This document shows, one piece after another, positions 1 to 8,841 of a stretch of 64,000 bases of DNA. Origin of the DNA: Roseinatronobacter monicus (GTDB lineage Bacteria > Pseudomonadota > Alphaproteobacteria > Rhodobacterales > Rhodobacteraceae); contig NZ_VFPT01000001.1 in the NCBI RefSeq assembly GCF_006716865.1, positions 2,537,001-2,601,000 of the forward strand, read 5' to 3'. The stretch's first letter is position 1; every line of letters starts with the position of its first letter. A program made the position numbers and the translations under genes. The notes under the pieces were generated by a model. The model saw only the letters and a program-made list of their open reading frames with translations. It was not told the origin of the DNA and did not search any database.

Positions 1-1
1 G

Positions 2-718
2 TGCATTGGGCAGGGAATTTCCAACACCGCAACAGGCTTTATCGGCGGTATGGCGGGCTGCGCGATGATCGGGCAGTCGATCATCAACGTCAAATCCGGC
101 GGGCGGGGGCGCTTGTCGTGTTTCGCAGCGGGCATGTATCTGCTGTTCCTGATCCTTGTGTTAGGTGATCTGGTCAAACAGATCCCAATGGCCGCGTTGG
201 TGGCGGTGATGATCATGGTGTCCATCGGCACATTCTCTTGGTCGTCGATCAAGGCGCTCAAGGTGCATCCGCGCTCCAGCTCCATCGTGATGATCGCGAC
301 CGTTGTGACGGTTGTTTACACCCATAACCTTGCGATTGGTGTGCTGGTGGGTGTGCTGTTGTCGGGCATTTTCTTTGCGGGCAAAATCGCGCAGCTGTTC
401 ACCATGCGCAGTACGATTTCCAAAGACGGGCGCGAGCGCACCTATATCGTCGAGGGGCAGTTGTTCTATGGCTCGGTCGAGGATTTCATGGAGGCGTTCG
501 ACTTCAAGGAAGCGCTGGACAAAGTCATCATTGATGTCAGCCGCGCGCATATCTGGGATATCTCTTCCGTTCAGGCGCTGGACATGGCAATCCTGAAGTT
601 CCGCCGTGACGGGGCCGAAGTCGAAGTGATCGGCATGAATGAGGCGACCGAAACCATCGTTGACAAGCTTGCCATTCATGACAAGCCGGGCGCGATGGAC
701 AAGCTGATGTCGCATTGA
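2..718 (+). CDS. SulP-family anion transporter with STAS domain, 5' end missing
   Basis: The frame is open from the left edge, so the N-terminal half of the protein is outside the window. The visible part begins in the SulP core (GQGISNT, then GGMAGCAMIGQS and INVKSGG, all typical of the family) and has three or four hydrophobic segments. From about nt 440 it becomes a soluble STAS domain (VIIDVSRAHIWD, then SSVQALD), the usual C-terminal regulatory domain. SulP proteins carry sulfate, bicarbonate or other anions across the inner membrane; the substrate cannot be told from this fragment. It is followed after 14 nt by a universal stress protein gene on the same strand, so the two are probably one transcript. 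Confidence 0.9.
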   Translation, partial: CIGQGISNTATGFIGGMAGCAMIGQSIINVKSGGRGRLSCFAAGMYLLFLILVLGDLVKQIPMAALVAVMIMVSIGTFSWSSIKALKVHPRSSSIVMIATVVTVVYTHNLAIGVLVGVLLSGIFFAGKIAQLFTMRSTISKDGRERTYIVEGQLFYGSVEDFMEAFDFKEALDKVIIDVSRAHIWDISSVQALDMAILKFRRDGAEVEVIGMNEATETIVDKLAIHDKPGAMDKLMSH

Positions 719-732
719 AGGGGGACAGGAAC

Positions 733-1596
733 ATGACTGACCAACCACAGAAAATCGTGGCCCTTGTTGACGGGTCCGTCTACTCGGCCAGCGTGTGCGA
801 GAATGCCGCGTGGATCTCGCAACGGACCGAGGCACCGGTGGAGTTGATCCATGTGCTTGGCCGCCGCGAGGCACCCGAGAAGCGCGACTTGTCAGGCGCG
901 ATCAAACTGGGCGCGCGCTCGGCATTGTTGCAGGAACTGGCCGACCTTGACGCGCAACGCGCCAAACTGATCAGTCACCGGGGCCGCGCCATTCTGGAAG
1001 ATGCGCGCGCCATTCTCGACAAGGCAGGGATCAATGAGATCACCACCCGCCTGCGGCAGGGCGACATTGTCGAGGCAATTGGCGAGATCGAGGCTGACGC
1101 GCGCGTCATCATGATCGGCAAACGTGGCGAGGCGGCGGATTTCGCCAAGGGCCATCTTGGCTCTAATCTGGAGCGGATTATTCGCGCCAGCACCAAACCT
1201 GTTTTTGTGGCCGCGCGCGCGTTCAAGCCCATTGAAAAGGTGTTGGTGGCCTATGATGGCGGTGTCTCTGCAATGAAGGCCGTGGATCATATCGCCCGCA
1301 GCCCGCTGTTTCAGGGGCTTTTGGTGCATGTTGTCACTGTTGGAACAGCGACAGCAGAGGTCAAGAAAGGGCTGGAAGATGCAAAAGCTCTGCTGAAGGC
1401 AGCGGGGCTGGAGGCCGAAACCTCGATTATTCCGGGCCAGCCGGAAACCGCCCTTGGCAAGCTGATTGACGAGTCGCAATTCGACATGCTGGTCATGGGC
1501 GCATACGGCCACTCACGCATTCGCACCCTCATCATCGGATCAACCACAACCGCGATGATCCGGTCGTGCAAAGTGCCGGTCGTTTTGTTGCGCTGA
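733..1596 (+). CDS. Universal stress protein with two UspA domains
   Basis: This is a 287-residue cytoplasmic protein made of two tandem UspA folds. The second half holds the nucleotide-binding signature G-x2-G-x9-G-S (MGAYGHSRIRTLIIGS); the first has a looser version (IGKRGEAADFAKGHLGS). Upstream in-frame codons overlap the sulP stop, but the ATG at 733 has the better ribosome site (AGGGGGACAGGAAC) and gives the usual MTDQ-type start. Two-domain UspA proteins are stress-related ATP- or AMP-binding proteins without an assigned reaction. Its place directly behind a SulP/STAS transporter suggests co-regulation, possibly a regulatory partner; that is inference. Confidence 0.9.
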   Translation: MTDQPQKIVALVDGSVYSASVCENAAWISQRTEAPVELIHVLGRREAPEKRDLSGAIKLGARSALLQELADLDAQRAKLISHRGRAILEDARAILDKAGINEITTRLRQGDIVEAIGEIEADARVIMIGKRGEAADFAKGHLGSNLERIIRASTKPVFVAARAFKPIEKVLVAYDGGVSAMKAVDHIARSPLFQGLLVHVVTVGTATAEVKKGLEDAKALLKAAGLEAETSIIPGQPETALGKLIDESQFDMLVMGAYGHSRIRTLIIGSTTTAMIRSCKVPVVLLR

Positions 1597-2019
1597 CACC
1601 TGCACGGTGCAAAGTCTGGTGCCCGGTTCCGCAACCGGGGCCAGCGCATCATCTGCTCTTGGCGCTGCGGCATCCGGCGTTGCGGCGTCGCGGATGGCCA
1701 GCCAGATGCGTGCCTTCTCCAAACTTTCAGATTTCAGGCACTCATTCTCGAACTGCGCAACACCTATGCGCGACCACAGCTTTCGAGCATGAGCGTTGAT
1801 GTAGCCTTGTCACCCACATCATGTTCTGAATTACTGCACATATGAACAAATCGGCAGACCCAAAAACCGAGCAAGACACGCGCGACAGGTGCCATGCAAG
1901 CCTATGTCAATGCAAATCTGGCTTGTTTGTGGGGTTTGGCAACATCACCGGCCTGCCCCGGCTCAACTATGATCCAGTGCCGATGTGCTGCATCGTCTGT
2001 GCGCGATAGGTCATCACCC
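1597..2019. other. 423-nt non-coding stretch before the MFS gene
   Basis: Apart from the hairpin at 1621-1640 I see no gene here. Open frames across it have no ribosome site and no recognisable protein pattern. The MFS frame is open back to 1894, but the preceding codons do not look like an MFS N-terminus, so the stretch is taken as 3' sequence plus the MFS promoter region. Confidence 0.5.
1621..1640 (+). terminator. Hairpin downstream of the stress-protein gene
   Basis: GCCCGGTT, loop CCGC, AACCGGGG forms a strong stem 24 nt after the stop codon. No T-tract follows, so it may be a 3'-end stabilising hairpin or a Rho-dependent end rather than a classical intrinsic terminator. Confidence 0.35.
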
Positions 2020-3270
2020 ATGGAAACCTTGCCACGATTCTTGCGGAACAATGCCTCCTGGTTGGCAGCGGGTTTCCTTCTGACCTTTGCGTCAAGTTTC
2101 GGACAGACCTTTTTCATCGCAGTTTTCGCAGGCGAAATCCGGGCGGCCTATGGTCTGACACATGGGGGCTGGGGGACGATCTATGCCGTGGCCACCGCCG
2201 CCTCGGCAGCCGTGATGATCTGGGCCGGAAGCCTGACAGACCGGTTCCGCATCCGCTATATCGGCGTGACAATCCTTGCGGGGCTTGCGCTTTCTGCGGC
2301 TGCAATGTCTTGGATCGGGGGCGTTTGGGCGCTTGCGCTGTGCATTTTTCTGCTGCGCTTGTTCGGACAGGGCCTGATGGGGCATTGCGCGATGGTCGCT
2401 ATGGCGCGCTGGTTCGTCGCGCGGCGCGGGCGCGCTGTGTCCATTGCCGGGCTTGGTGTGGCCTCGGGCGAGGCCCTGTTGCCCATCGTCTTTGTTGCAT
2501 TGATGGGGTTTATCGACTGGCGGCTGTTATGGCTGGTCGCCGCAACGGGGCTGTTGCTGCTGATCCCTGTGCTATGGGCGCTTTTGCGAAAAGAGCGCAC
2601 GCCGCAATTTCATTCGCAAGCGGATGGCGGTTCCGGCATGGCAGGCCGGATGTGGACGCGCGCCGAAGTGTTCCGCCACCCAGTGCTTTGGCTGATGCTG
2701 CCTGCCCTGATGGGGCCTGCCGCGTGGAATACGGCATTCTTCTTTCAGCAAGTGCCGTTGGCCGAGGCAAAGGGCTGGGCGCATGTCAGTCTGGTGTCCT
2801 TGTTTCCGATTTTCACAGCCACAAGCGTCACCTTCATGCTGCTGGCCGGTGGTATCGTGGACCGCATCGGCAGCCGCAGGCTTGCGGGCTTTTACCTGCT
2901 GCCGCTGGTGCTGGGCTATACGGTGTTTGCCCTTGCGCAAACGCTCATTTGGGGGGCGGTTGGCATCGTGCTGCTGGGCATGGGCACAGGGTTGCATGCG
3001 ATGATGATGGGAACGTTCTGGGCCGAAGCCTTTGGCACCCGCCATCTTGGGGCCATCCGCGCCATGATTGGCGCTTTCATGGTGCTGGGCACAGCGATTG
3101 GCCCTGCGCTGACGGGGGTGCTCATCGACGCCGGCTTCGATTTTCCATCGCAGAGTTTCGGCATCGCGGCCTATTTTGCCTGTGCCGCATTTCTGGCGGG
3201 CATGGCCGGGCGCAAGGTGGATGCAGATTTGTCTATCCGCGACGATCAGCACAGCACCTCGCACGAGTAA
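2020..3270 (+). CDS. Major facilitator superfamily transporter
   Basis: A 416-residue polytopic protein with about 12 hydrophobic segments and the MFS loop signature after TM2 (AGSLTDRFRIRYIG); a second loop copy lies in the C-terminal half (AGGIVDRIGSRR). Length and layout fit a monocarboxylate- or NarK/OxlT-like carrier; the substrate is unknown. The start at 2020 (METLPRFLR) is preferred over an in-frame codon at 1894 because it leads directly into the first helix, although the ribosome site (GATAGG) is weak. It stands alone on the plus strand and converges with the acr3 gene, with 49 nt between the two stops. Confidence 0.85.
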   Translation: METLPRFLRNNASWLAAGFLLTFASSFGQTFFIAVFAGEIRAAYGLTHGGWGTIYAVATAASAAVMIWAGSLTDRFRIRYIGVTILAGLALSAAAMSWIGGVWALALCIFLLRLFGQGLMGHCAMVAMARWFVARRGRAVSIAGLGVASGEALLPIVFVALMGFIDWRLLWLVAATGLLLLIPVLWALLRKERTPQFHSQADGGSGMAGRMWTRAEVFRHPVLWLMLPALMGPAAWNTAFFFQQVPLAEAKGWAHVSLVSLFPIFTATSVTFMLLAGGIVDRIGSRRLAGFYLLPLVLGYTVFALAQTLIWGAVGIVLLGMGTGLHAMMMGTFWAEAFGTRHLGAIRAMIGAFMVLGTAIGPALTGVLIDAGFDFPSQSFGIAAYFACAAFLAGMAGRKVDADLSIRDDQHSTSHE

Positions 3271-3319
3271 GACGACCCTTGCAAGGCGCATTGGCACTTC
3301 TGCGAGGTGCCTAGGTCCT

Positions 3320-4396
3320 CTAGCTCTGCGCTTTCGTTCTGGCTTTGCGGATGGGCGTTTCCTCGAGAGGAAACCAGTGGCAGGTGCGGTTGGCGAACCA
3401 CACCAGCGACAGCATCACCGGCACTTCAACCAGCACGCCGACCACAGTGACCAGCGCGGCGATCGAGTTCAGGCCGAACAGGCCAATCGCCACCGCCACT
3501 GCCAGCTCAAAGAAATTCGACGTGCCGATCATAGCGCAGGGGGCCGCAACCTTATGCGGCACGCGCCATGCTTTCGCGGCCCAATAGGCGACCGCGAACA
3601 TGCCGTAAGACTGGATCAACAGCGGAATGGCGATCAGCACGATGATCAGGGGGCGGTCAAGGATCACCTCGCCCTGAAAGCCGAACAGCAGCACGACCGT
3701 GGCCAGCAACCCGATGATCGAAAAGGGTTTCACCCGCGTCGTGAACACAGCCACTGTCGCCTCGCCCGTCGCCACATTCCGCGCGCCGCGTGTCAGATAA
3801 AGCCGCGTGATCACGCCCGCCGTCAGGGGCACCACGATATACAGCACCACCGACAGCACCAGTGTTTCCCATGGCACCGTAATATCCGTCACACCCAGCA
3901 GCAGCGCCACGATCGGCGCGAAGGCGAAAATCATGATCACATCGTTCAGCGATACTTGCACCAGCGTATAGTTCGGATCCCCCTCGGTCAGTTGCGACCA
4001 CACGAACACCATCGCTGTGCAGGGGGCCGCGCCCAGCAGGATCATGCCTGCGATATACTGGCCTGCGGTGCCCGGCTCGATGAAGGGGGCAAAGACATAT
4101 TCGAAAAACAGGACACCCAAAGCGGCCATGGTGAAGGGTTTGATCAGCCAGTTGACGGTCAGTGTGATGATCAACCCCTTAGGGCGCTCATGCACGCGCC
4201 TGAGCGAGGTGAAATCCACCCCCACCATCATCGGATAAACCATGAACCAGATCAGCACTGCGACCACGAAATTGATCGAGCCATACTCAAGGCTTGCAAG
4301 AAAGTTCACGAGTGCAGGCGCGATCTGGCCAAGCCCCAGCCCCGCAACTATGGCAAGGGCAACCCAGACCGAAAGGTAGCGTTCAAAGATGGGCAT
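3320..4396 (-). CDS. acr3: Arsenite efflux carrier, Acr3 type
   Basis: A 358-residue membrane protein with ten predicted helices, the normal size for Acr3 of the bile acid/arsenite/riboflavin superfamily. The essential TM4 cysteine is present in [15 protein letters not shown] (Cys126) and the conserved [10 protein letters not shown] glutamate is in TM9. Acr3 exports arsenite using the proton gradient at the inner membrane. No arsR or arsC gene lies beside it, so it is a stand-alone copy here. It is transcribed toward the MFS gene. Confidence 0.9.
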   Translation of the reverse strand: MPIFERYLSVWVALAIVAGLGLGQIAPALVNFLASLEYGSINFVVAVLIWFMVYPMMVGVDFTSLRRVHERPKGLIITLTVNWLIKPFTMAALGVLFFEYVFAPFIEPGTAGQYIAGMILLGAAPCTAMVFVWSQLTEGDPNYTLVQVSLNDVIMIFAFAPIVALLLGVTDITVPWETLVLSVVLYIVVPLTAGVITRLYLTRGARNVATGEATVAVFTTRVKPFSIIGLLATVVLLFGFQGEVILDRPLIIVLIAIPLLIQSYGMFAVAYWAAKAWRVPHKVAAPCAMIGTSNFFELAVAVAIGLFGLNSIAALVTVVGVLVEVPVMLSLVWFANRTCHWFPLEETPIRKARTKAQS

Positions 4397-4523
4397 GTTG
4401 GTGTCTTCCTTCAGTGTTCAGGCAAGTGCCATCTGCGGGTTAACCAAGGTGCAACGGGCCGTTCATGAAAGGGTACAAAACCTCTGACCCGTCGAGATTG
4501 CAGCACAAAACGGCAGGCACCAG

Positions 4524-5399
4524 TCACACATTGCCCCAACGCCTGAGCATCCAGTACCACTGTTCGGGGTTTTCCATGATGCGCGCGGAAAGACTGTCAT
4601 TAAAAGCACGGGTCATCGTAACCTCGTCAGTATGCGGGATGGGGGCCTCGAACTCCACACGAAATGTGTTCCCGTCATCCCTCCGGATACCATAAGCCGG
4701 AATCATCGGCAGATCGTATTTCAGGGCGAGTTGCGCCGCCGACAGCGAGGTCAGCGCATCATGCCCAAGAAACGGCAACCGGATACCCTCGGCGAATTTT
4801 TCATCCAGCAAGATTGACACAATACCGCCCCCCCGCAGATTCCGCACAAGGGCGCGCGTGCCGACACGCCCGGTCGCCAGAATCGGTGTGCCCCCGGCTT
4901 CGATGCCGGTGCGTATCCGGCGCTCGTAATGGCGGTTCTTGTTGGGGCGATACACCGCTCCGCTTTCCAGCCCATGCATCTTGACAACAGCGCGGACAGC
5001 TTCCCATTGCCCGAAATGGCCAGAGACAATGATGACCCCTTTGCCTTTTGCCTGCGCGTCTTTCATTGCGTCAAGGCCGGGGCCAGAGCCATTGAATTTG
5101 TGGTGTTGGGTCTGAAATTCGGCATCGTGATAGATCTCGAACAGCGTGCGCCCCATCTGCCTGCCCATCTCCTGCCCCAGCCTCAGGCGGTCGCTGCGCG
5201 TCATTTCGGGGAAAACCCGACTGACTTCGCGGTCAAAGCGGCGTCTTGCTGGCGGGAACCAGCGCATGATGATGCCAAATGTCGTCCCCAAGCTGCGAGA
5301 GCGCGACTCGAACGAACGCCACCTGACAACCGTCAGCGCCGACCATAACGGAAGGTATCTTACGTGATGCAATGCAGATTTCAGAGAAGATAGAAGCAT
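4524..5399 (-). CDS. LpxL/HtrB-like lipid A acyltransferase
   Basis: The family catalytic H-x4-E motif is visible in GHFGQWE, followed by an RPNKN-type substrate-binding segment and a C-terminal EQWYWMLRRW typical of lysophospholipid/lipid A acyltransferases. These enzymes transfer a fatty acid from acyl-ACP to a lipid A precursor on the inner-membrane face. With the ATG at 5399 the protein has 291 residues, close to the family norm. The frame is open to 5528, but the extra 43 residues are encoded in AT-richer DNA and look unrelated; no clear ribosome site decides the start. Specific acceptor unknown. Confidence 0.8.
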   Translation of the reverse strand: MLLSSLKSALHHVRYLPLWSALTVVRWRSFESRSRSLGTTFGIIMRWFPPARRRFDREVSRVFPEMTRSDRLRLGQEMGRQMGRTLFEIYHDAEFQTQHHKFNGSGPGLDAMKDAQAKGKGVIIVSGHFGQWEAVRAVVKMHGLESGAVYRPNKNRHYERRIRTGIEAGGTPILATGRVGTRALVRNLRGGGIVSILLDEKFAEGIRLPFLGHDALTSLSAAQLALKYDLPMIPAYGIRRDDGNTFRVEFEAPIPHTDEVTMTRAFNDSLSARIMENPEQWYWMLRRWGNV

Positions 5400-5680
5400 G
5401 CCGCTGTATGATCGGAATACGCGAGAGAGCCAATCTAAAATATTGTGAAATGTTGCATTGGGGCGGACATATCTAACACCGTGACATTTGGGGCGGGCTG
5501 CGCGTGAGATGCCATGCTGCAAGACCACAGTGGCGGCCAGCTACCCTAGGATCAGGCGGCAATACATCCCGTCAGATTCAGGGCCAGTGACGGGGGTGGC
5601 GCAAACCATCTGGCCCGCAGTTATGTATCCTCAAAGGGTCGCTCCACAGCGGGACCAAACTGACCGCCCAAGCCGCCACG

Positions 5681-7183
5681 TCACCCCCCGCGCCCCAAAA
5701 GCCGGTCAATAGGTGCGAAATCGTCTGTCAGGACAATCGCCTTGCGGTCGTCAATGATCCCTTGCAGCGACGAGGCCGCGATGCGAACCGCCTGACGCGG
5801 CTCTGGCCCGTCATGGCGGATCTGGCTGACCGGGGACGGGCTGTTGCCTGCCACCATCAGAAACACGCGCCGCGCCTCGGTGTTGTCATGGCTGGGATCG
5901 GCCCAGATTTCGACCACATCAAACACCTTGCGCGCGGTCACGGTCAGGGAGGCCAGAACATCCAACCGGTCCATATGGTCGATAATCGTCATCAGGAATG
6001 CGCCATCAGGGTTCAACCGTGACGCCGCCAGATCAAAGAACTCGCGCGTGATCAGATGCGGTGGGGCCGCGATATCGGTAAAGGCATCGCCCAGGATCAG
6101 GTCATAGCTGGTATCTTCGCGCGCCAGAACAATCCGCGCATCGGCATGGACAACCCGCGCGCTGTCGGGGTCGAACCAAAAGCTGTCAGCCGCCACTTGC
6201 GTCACGGCGGGGTCGACCTCGGCCACGGTGACATCCACCGGCTCGCCCATCTCGACCCATGCGCGGGGCACCGTATAAGTGCCGCCCCCGATGATGAACC
6301 CGTCCCAATGGTCGCGCCCTTCCATGCGCATGCGCGATAGCCCGTCTTGCATCATGCCATGCGGGGTCAGCATCGCGCTTGCCTCCACCCCGTCCGAGAT
6401 ACCATGCACCAAGTGGTCCAGCACCATCAGCCGCACAGGTTCCGCCGCGCTTGGGGAAATATCAACCACGCGGATGCAGAAATAATTGCTTTCATATGTG
6501 CAGGGATCAGGGCGATAGAATGCGGCAGCAGCCAGAACCAATGGCACCAACGACGCGACAGCCCCATGAACCAACCAGCGGCTGACCCCGTTCGCGGCCA
6601 TGAAACTGTAAAAGGCGACTGCGATATACACCACCGTCACAACGGTCAGTGTGCCCACCGATCCCAGCCAAGAGATGAACACAAACCCCGCCGCCAGCGT
6701 GCCGATGATCGCCCCCCAAGCGCCCGCAGCAAACATCGCGCCCAGCGCGCGGCCAGAGCGTTCGGGGTGACGCTGCACTGCAATCTGCGACAGGATCGGG
6801 GCCGGAATACCCGCGAAGAACGAGGGCAGAAAGAACACCAGCATGGTCAGTGCGACTATCGCGGCCACCGGGTCCTCCAGCACAGTAATGACCGGCCCTG
6901 CCGTGATGCGCAGCAAGAACACCGCGCCGCCTGTTGTCGCCGCCGCCAGCAGCATGGCCCAGGCATTCGCGCGCAACGCGCGGTCAGCGGGCCATTCAGC
7001 CAGACGCCCGCCAACCCAATGGCCTGCCGAGAACCCCGCCAGCACCACCGCGATCACCGATGTCCAAGTATAAAGCGACATGCCCACATAGGGTGCCAGC
7101 ATTCGTCCGGCCACGATTTCCACCACCAGCGAAGCCGCCGCAACCGTCGCCTGTATGGCAACCAGAACCCATAATCTGTGCAT
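5681..7183 (-). CDS. Membrane-bound spermidine-synthase-like protein
   Basis: A 500-residue fusion. Residues 1 to about 220 are a multi-helix membrane domain with an MFS/SpeE-like pattern (GRMLAPYVG, GGRLAEWP). The rest is a Rossmann methyltransferase/aminopropyltransferase domain with GGGTYTVPR, VAEVDPAV and DLILGDAFTD, where the aspartates match the spermidine synthase substrate and decarboxy-SAM site. An AGGA ribosome site precedes the ATG. Such fused proteins are widespread in Proteobacteria, and their true substrates are mostly untested. No speD or other polyamine gene lies nearby, so a role in polyamine synthesis is not shown. Confidence 0.8.
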   Translation of the reverse strand: MHRLWVLVAIQATVAAASLVVEIVAGRMLAPYVGMSLYTWTSVIAVVLAGFSAGHWVGGRLAEWPADRALRANAWAMLLAAATTGGAVFLLRITAGPVITVLEDPVAAIVALTMLVFFLPSFFAGIPAPILSQIAVQRHPERSGRALGAMFAAGAWGAIIGTLAAGFVFISWLGSVGTLTVVTVVYIAVAFYSFMAANGVSRWLVHGAVASLVPLVLAAAAFYRPDPCTYESNYFCIRVVDISPSAAEPVRLMVLDHLVHGISDGVEASAMLTPHGMMQDGLSRMRMEGRDHWDGFIIGGGTYTVPRAWVEMGEPVDVTVAEVDPAVTQVAADSFWFDPDSARVVHADARIVLAREDTSYDLILGDAFTDIAAPPHLITREFFDLAASRLNPDGAFLMTIIDHMDRLDVLASLTVTARKVFDVVEIWADPSHDNTEARRVFLMVAGNSPSPVSQIRHDGPEPRQAVRIAASSLQGIIDDRKAIVLTDDFAPIDRLLGRGG

Positions 7184-7260
7184 ATTATATTCCTGTCTCT
7201 TCCCTCAGGCTACAGCTTAGGCTGTGGGCTTATATGGTGCAATCCGAATATATGAAGACC

Positions 7261-8130
7261 TCATGCCTTGCTGACCCGCGTGCGCCACAGTGTGAACAGA
7301 CCGGCACCGACAACGACCCCCGCGCCGATCAGAACATTGGTGCGAATAGCCTCGCTAAAGATCAGCACCCCCAGTGCTGCCGCGAAGGGCAGTTGCAAAT
7401 AGGCGAAAGGTTGTACCGTACTGGCCTCGGCCACCTCATAGGCGCGGATCAGCAGGAAATGGCTGAACGCAGAGGTGACGCAGAGCAGTCCCATCCACAG
7501 CCAGTCGCCTTGGGCCATCGGTTCCCAGAACCAGATGCCGATCAGGGTCATGGTCACAGCCCCTGCGGTGCCGGTCCAGAAGAAGCTGACAGCGGCGCTG
7601 TCATCGCGTGCGACATAGCGGGTCAACAACCCATAAAGCGCGAACATGGACGCTGCCAGTAAGGGGATCAGCGCGGCGGGCTGGAATACCCCAAACCCCG
7701 GTTGCAGGATAATCAGCACCCCCACAAACCCGATGCCAATCGCCACCCAGCGCCGCCAGCCCACTTTCTCCCCCAGCACAGGGCCGGACAGCGCCGCGAT
7801 CAGCAGCGGATAGACCGCAAACACCGCGTGGCTTTCGACCAGCCCCAGAACCACGAAGGCCGTGACCATGACGCAAACTTCCAGCGCCAGCAAAATACCG
7901 CGAAACGCCTGTACGAAGGGCTGTTTTGTCGCCGCTGCCTTGCGGATACCGCCTGCCTTGCGCGCGGCGACCACGATCACGAAACTGGCAAAGAACCAGT
8001 AGCGGATCATGATAATCATCAGCACATTGTATTCGCCCGCCAGATGGCGCGACAACCCGTCCTGCATGGCAAAGACAAAAGCGGTGGCGATCATCAACCA
8101 GATGCCAAGTGTGTTGTTCTGCTCGGTCAT
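7261..8130 (-). CDS. EamA-family (DMT) exporter
   Basis: A 289-residue protein with ten hydrophobic segments arranged as two EamA repeats (first GLSRHLAGEY..., second SMFALYGLLTRYVARDD). DMT carriers export amino acids, purines or other metabolites; the substrate cannot be read. The ATG at 8130 overlaps the mnmD stop by four bases (ATGA), which fixes this start over the longer open frame reaching 8301 and shows translational coupling with mnmD. Confidence 0.85.
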   Translation of the reverse strand: MTEQNNTLGIWLMIATAFVFAMQDGLSRHLAGEYNVLMIIMIRYWFFASFVIVVAARKAGGIRKAAATKQPFVQAFRGILLALEVCVMVTAFVVLGLVESHAVFAVYPLLIAALSGPVLGEKVGWRRWVAIGIGFVGVLIILQPGFGVFQPAALIPLLAASMFALYGLLTRYVARDDSAAVSFFWTGTAGAVTMTLIGIWFWEPMAQGDWLWMGLLCVTSAFSHFLLIRAYEVAEASTVQPFAYLQLPFAAALGVLIFSEAIRTNVLIGAGVVVGAGLFTLWRTRVSKA

Positions 8131-8783
8131 GGTTTGCGCCCAGTGCTCATGTGCCGCTTGCGTCCGTATCCAGCACTGCGCTGCACGGTGAATCCTGCCG
8201 CCTCCAACGCGCGGCGCACATGGCCTGCGGCGGTATAGGTGGCGAATGTGCCGCCCGGTGCCGTGTGGCGGCCCACCTCTGCCATCAAACCCTCTGACCA
8301 CAGTTCAGGGTTCTTGGCAGGTGAAAATCCATCCAGATACCACGCATCCGCCAGCCCATCCCATGCAGGCAAGGTGTCGCGCGCATCGCCGACAATGATG
8401 TCCACCGCGACCTTGCCCAAAGTGAAACGCCGCGCGCCCTGCCCCCAAGCGTCCAGCAGGGGTGCCGCCTCCAGCATTGGAAACACAGCAAGGGCGCGGG
8501 CCATGTCGGCGTGCGCCATCGGAAACGCCTCGAAACTCGTGTAGCGGATCGGCCCGCGCGCGCCCAACGCGTCCAGCGTGGCCAACAGGTTCAAACCTGT
8601 GCCAAATCCCAGCTCTGCAATATGAAACCCCGGCGCGGCGCGTTCAGGCAATCCGTTGCCGCGCAAGAACACATGGCGCGTTTCCTCCAGCCCGCTCTCG
8701 AGCGAGAAATACGGGTCATCAAAACGGGTCGAGAGGGGAATGTCCCCCCCTCTCCAGGCAAGTTCTGCGTGCTGGTCGTTCAT
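8127..8783 (-). CDS. mnmD: tRNA 5-methylaminomethyl-2-thiouridine methyltransferase MnmD
   Basis: A 218-residue stand-alone version of the N-terminal half of E. coli MnmC. It has the SAM-binding motif AELGFGTGLNLL and the DUF752 family block AWYLDGFSPAKNPELW. It methylates nm5s2U34 in the wobble position of certain tRNAs. Transcribed divergently from a FAD oxidoreductase gene only 58 nt away, which may supply the other MnmC activity. The EamA exporter gene follows with a 4-bp overlap. Confidence 0.9.
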   Translation of the reverse strand: MNDQHAELAWRGGDIPLSTRFDDPYFSLESGLEETRHVFLRGNGLPERAAPGFHIAELGFGTGLNLLATLDALGARGPIRYTSFEAFPMAHADMARALAVFPMLEAAPLLDAWGQGARRFTLGKVAVDIIVGDARDTLPAWDGLADAWYLDGFSPAKNPELWSEGLMAEVGRHTAPGGTFATYTAAGHVRRALEAAGFTVQRSAGYGRKRHMSTGRKP

Positions 8784-8841
8784 GCCGGTCTGCTTTATGT
8801 CACATGTTCAGCAGTCATGCAGAGCGCGAAGGAAAATGACA

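Noticed and set aside
3294..3310. Hairpin GCACTTC-TGC-GAGGTGC between the MFS and acr3 genes
   Set aside because: Short stem with a G-T pair and no T-tract; too weak to call a terminator.
3176..4468. 430-codon open frame on the plus strand
   Set aside because: Antisense to acr3 and overlapping the MFS end; low-complexity His/Gln/Arg composition.
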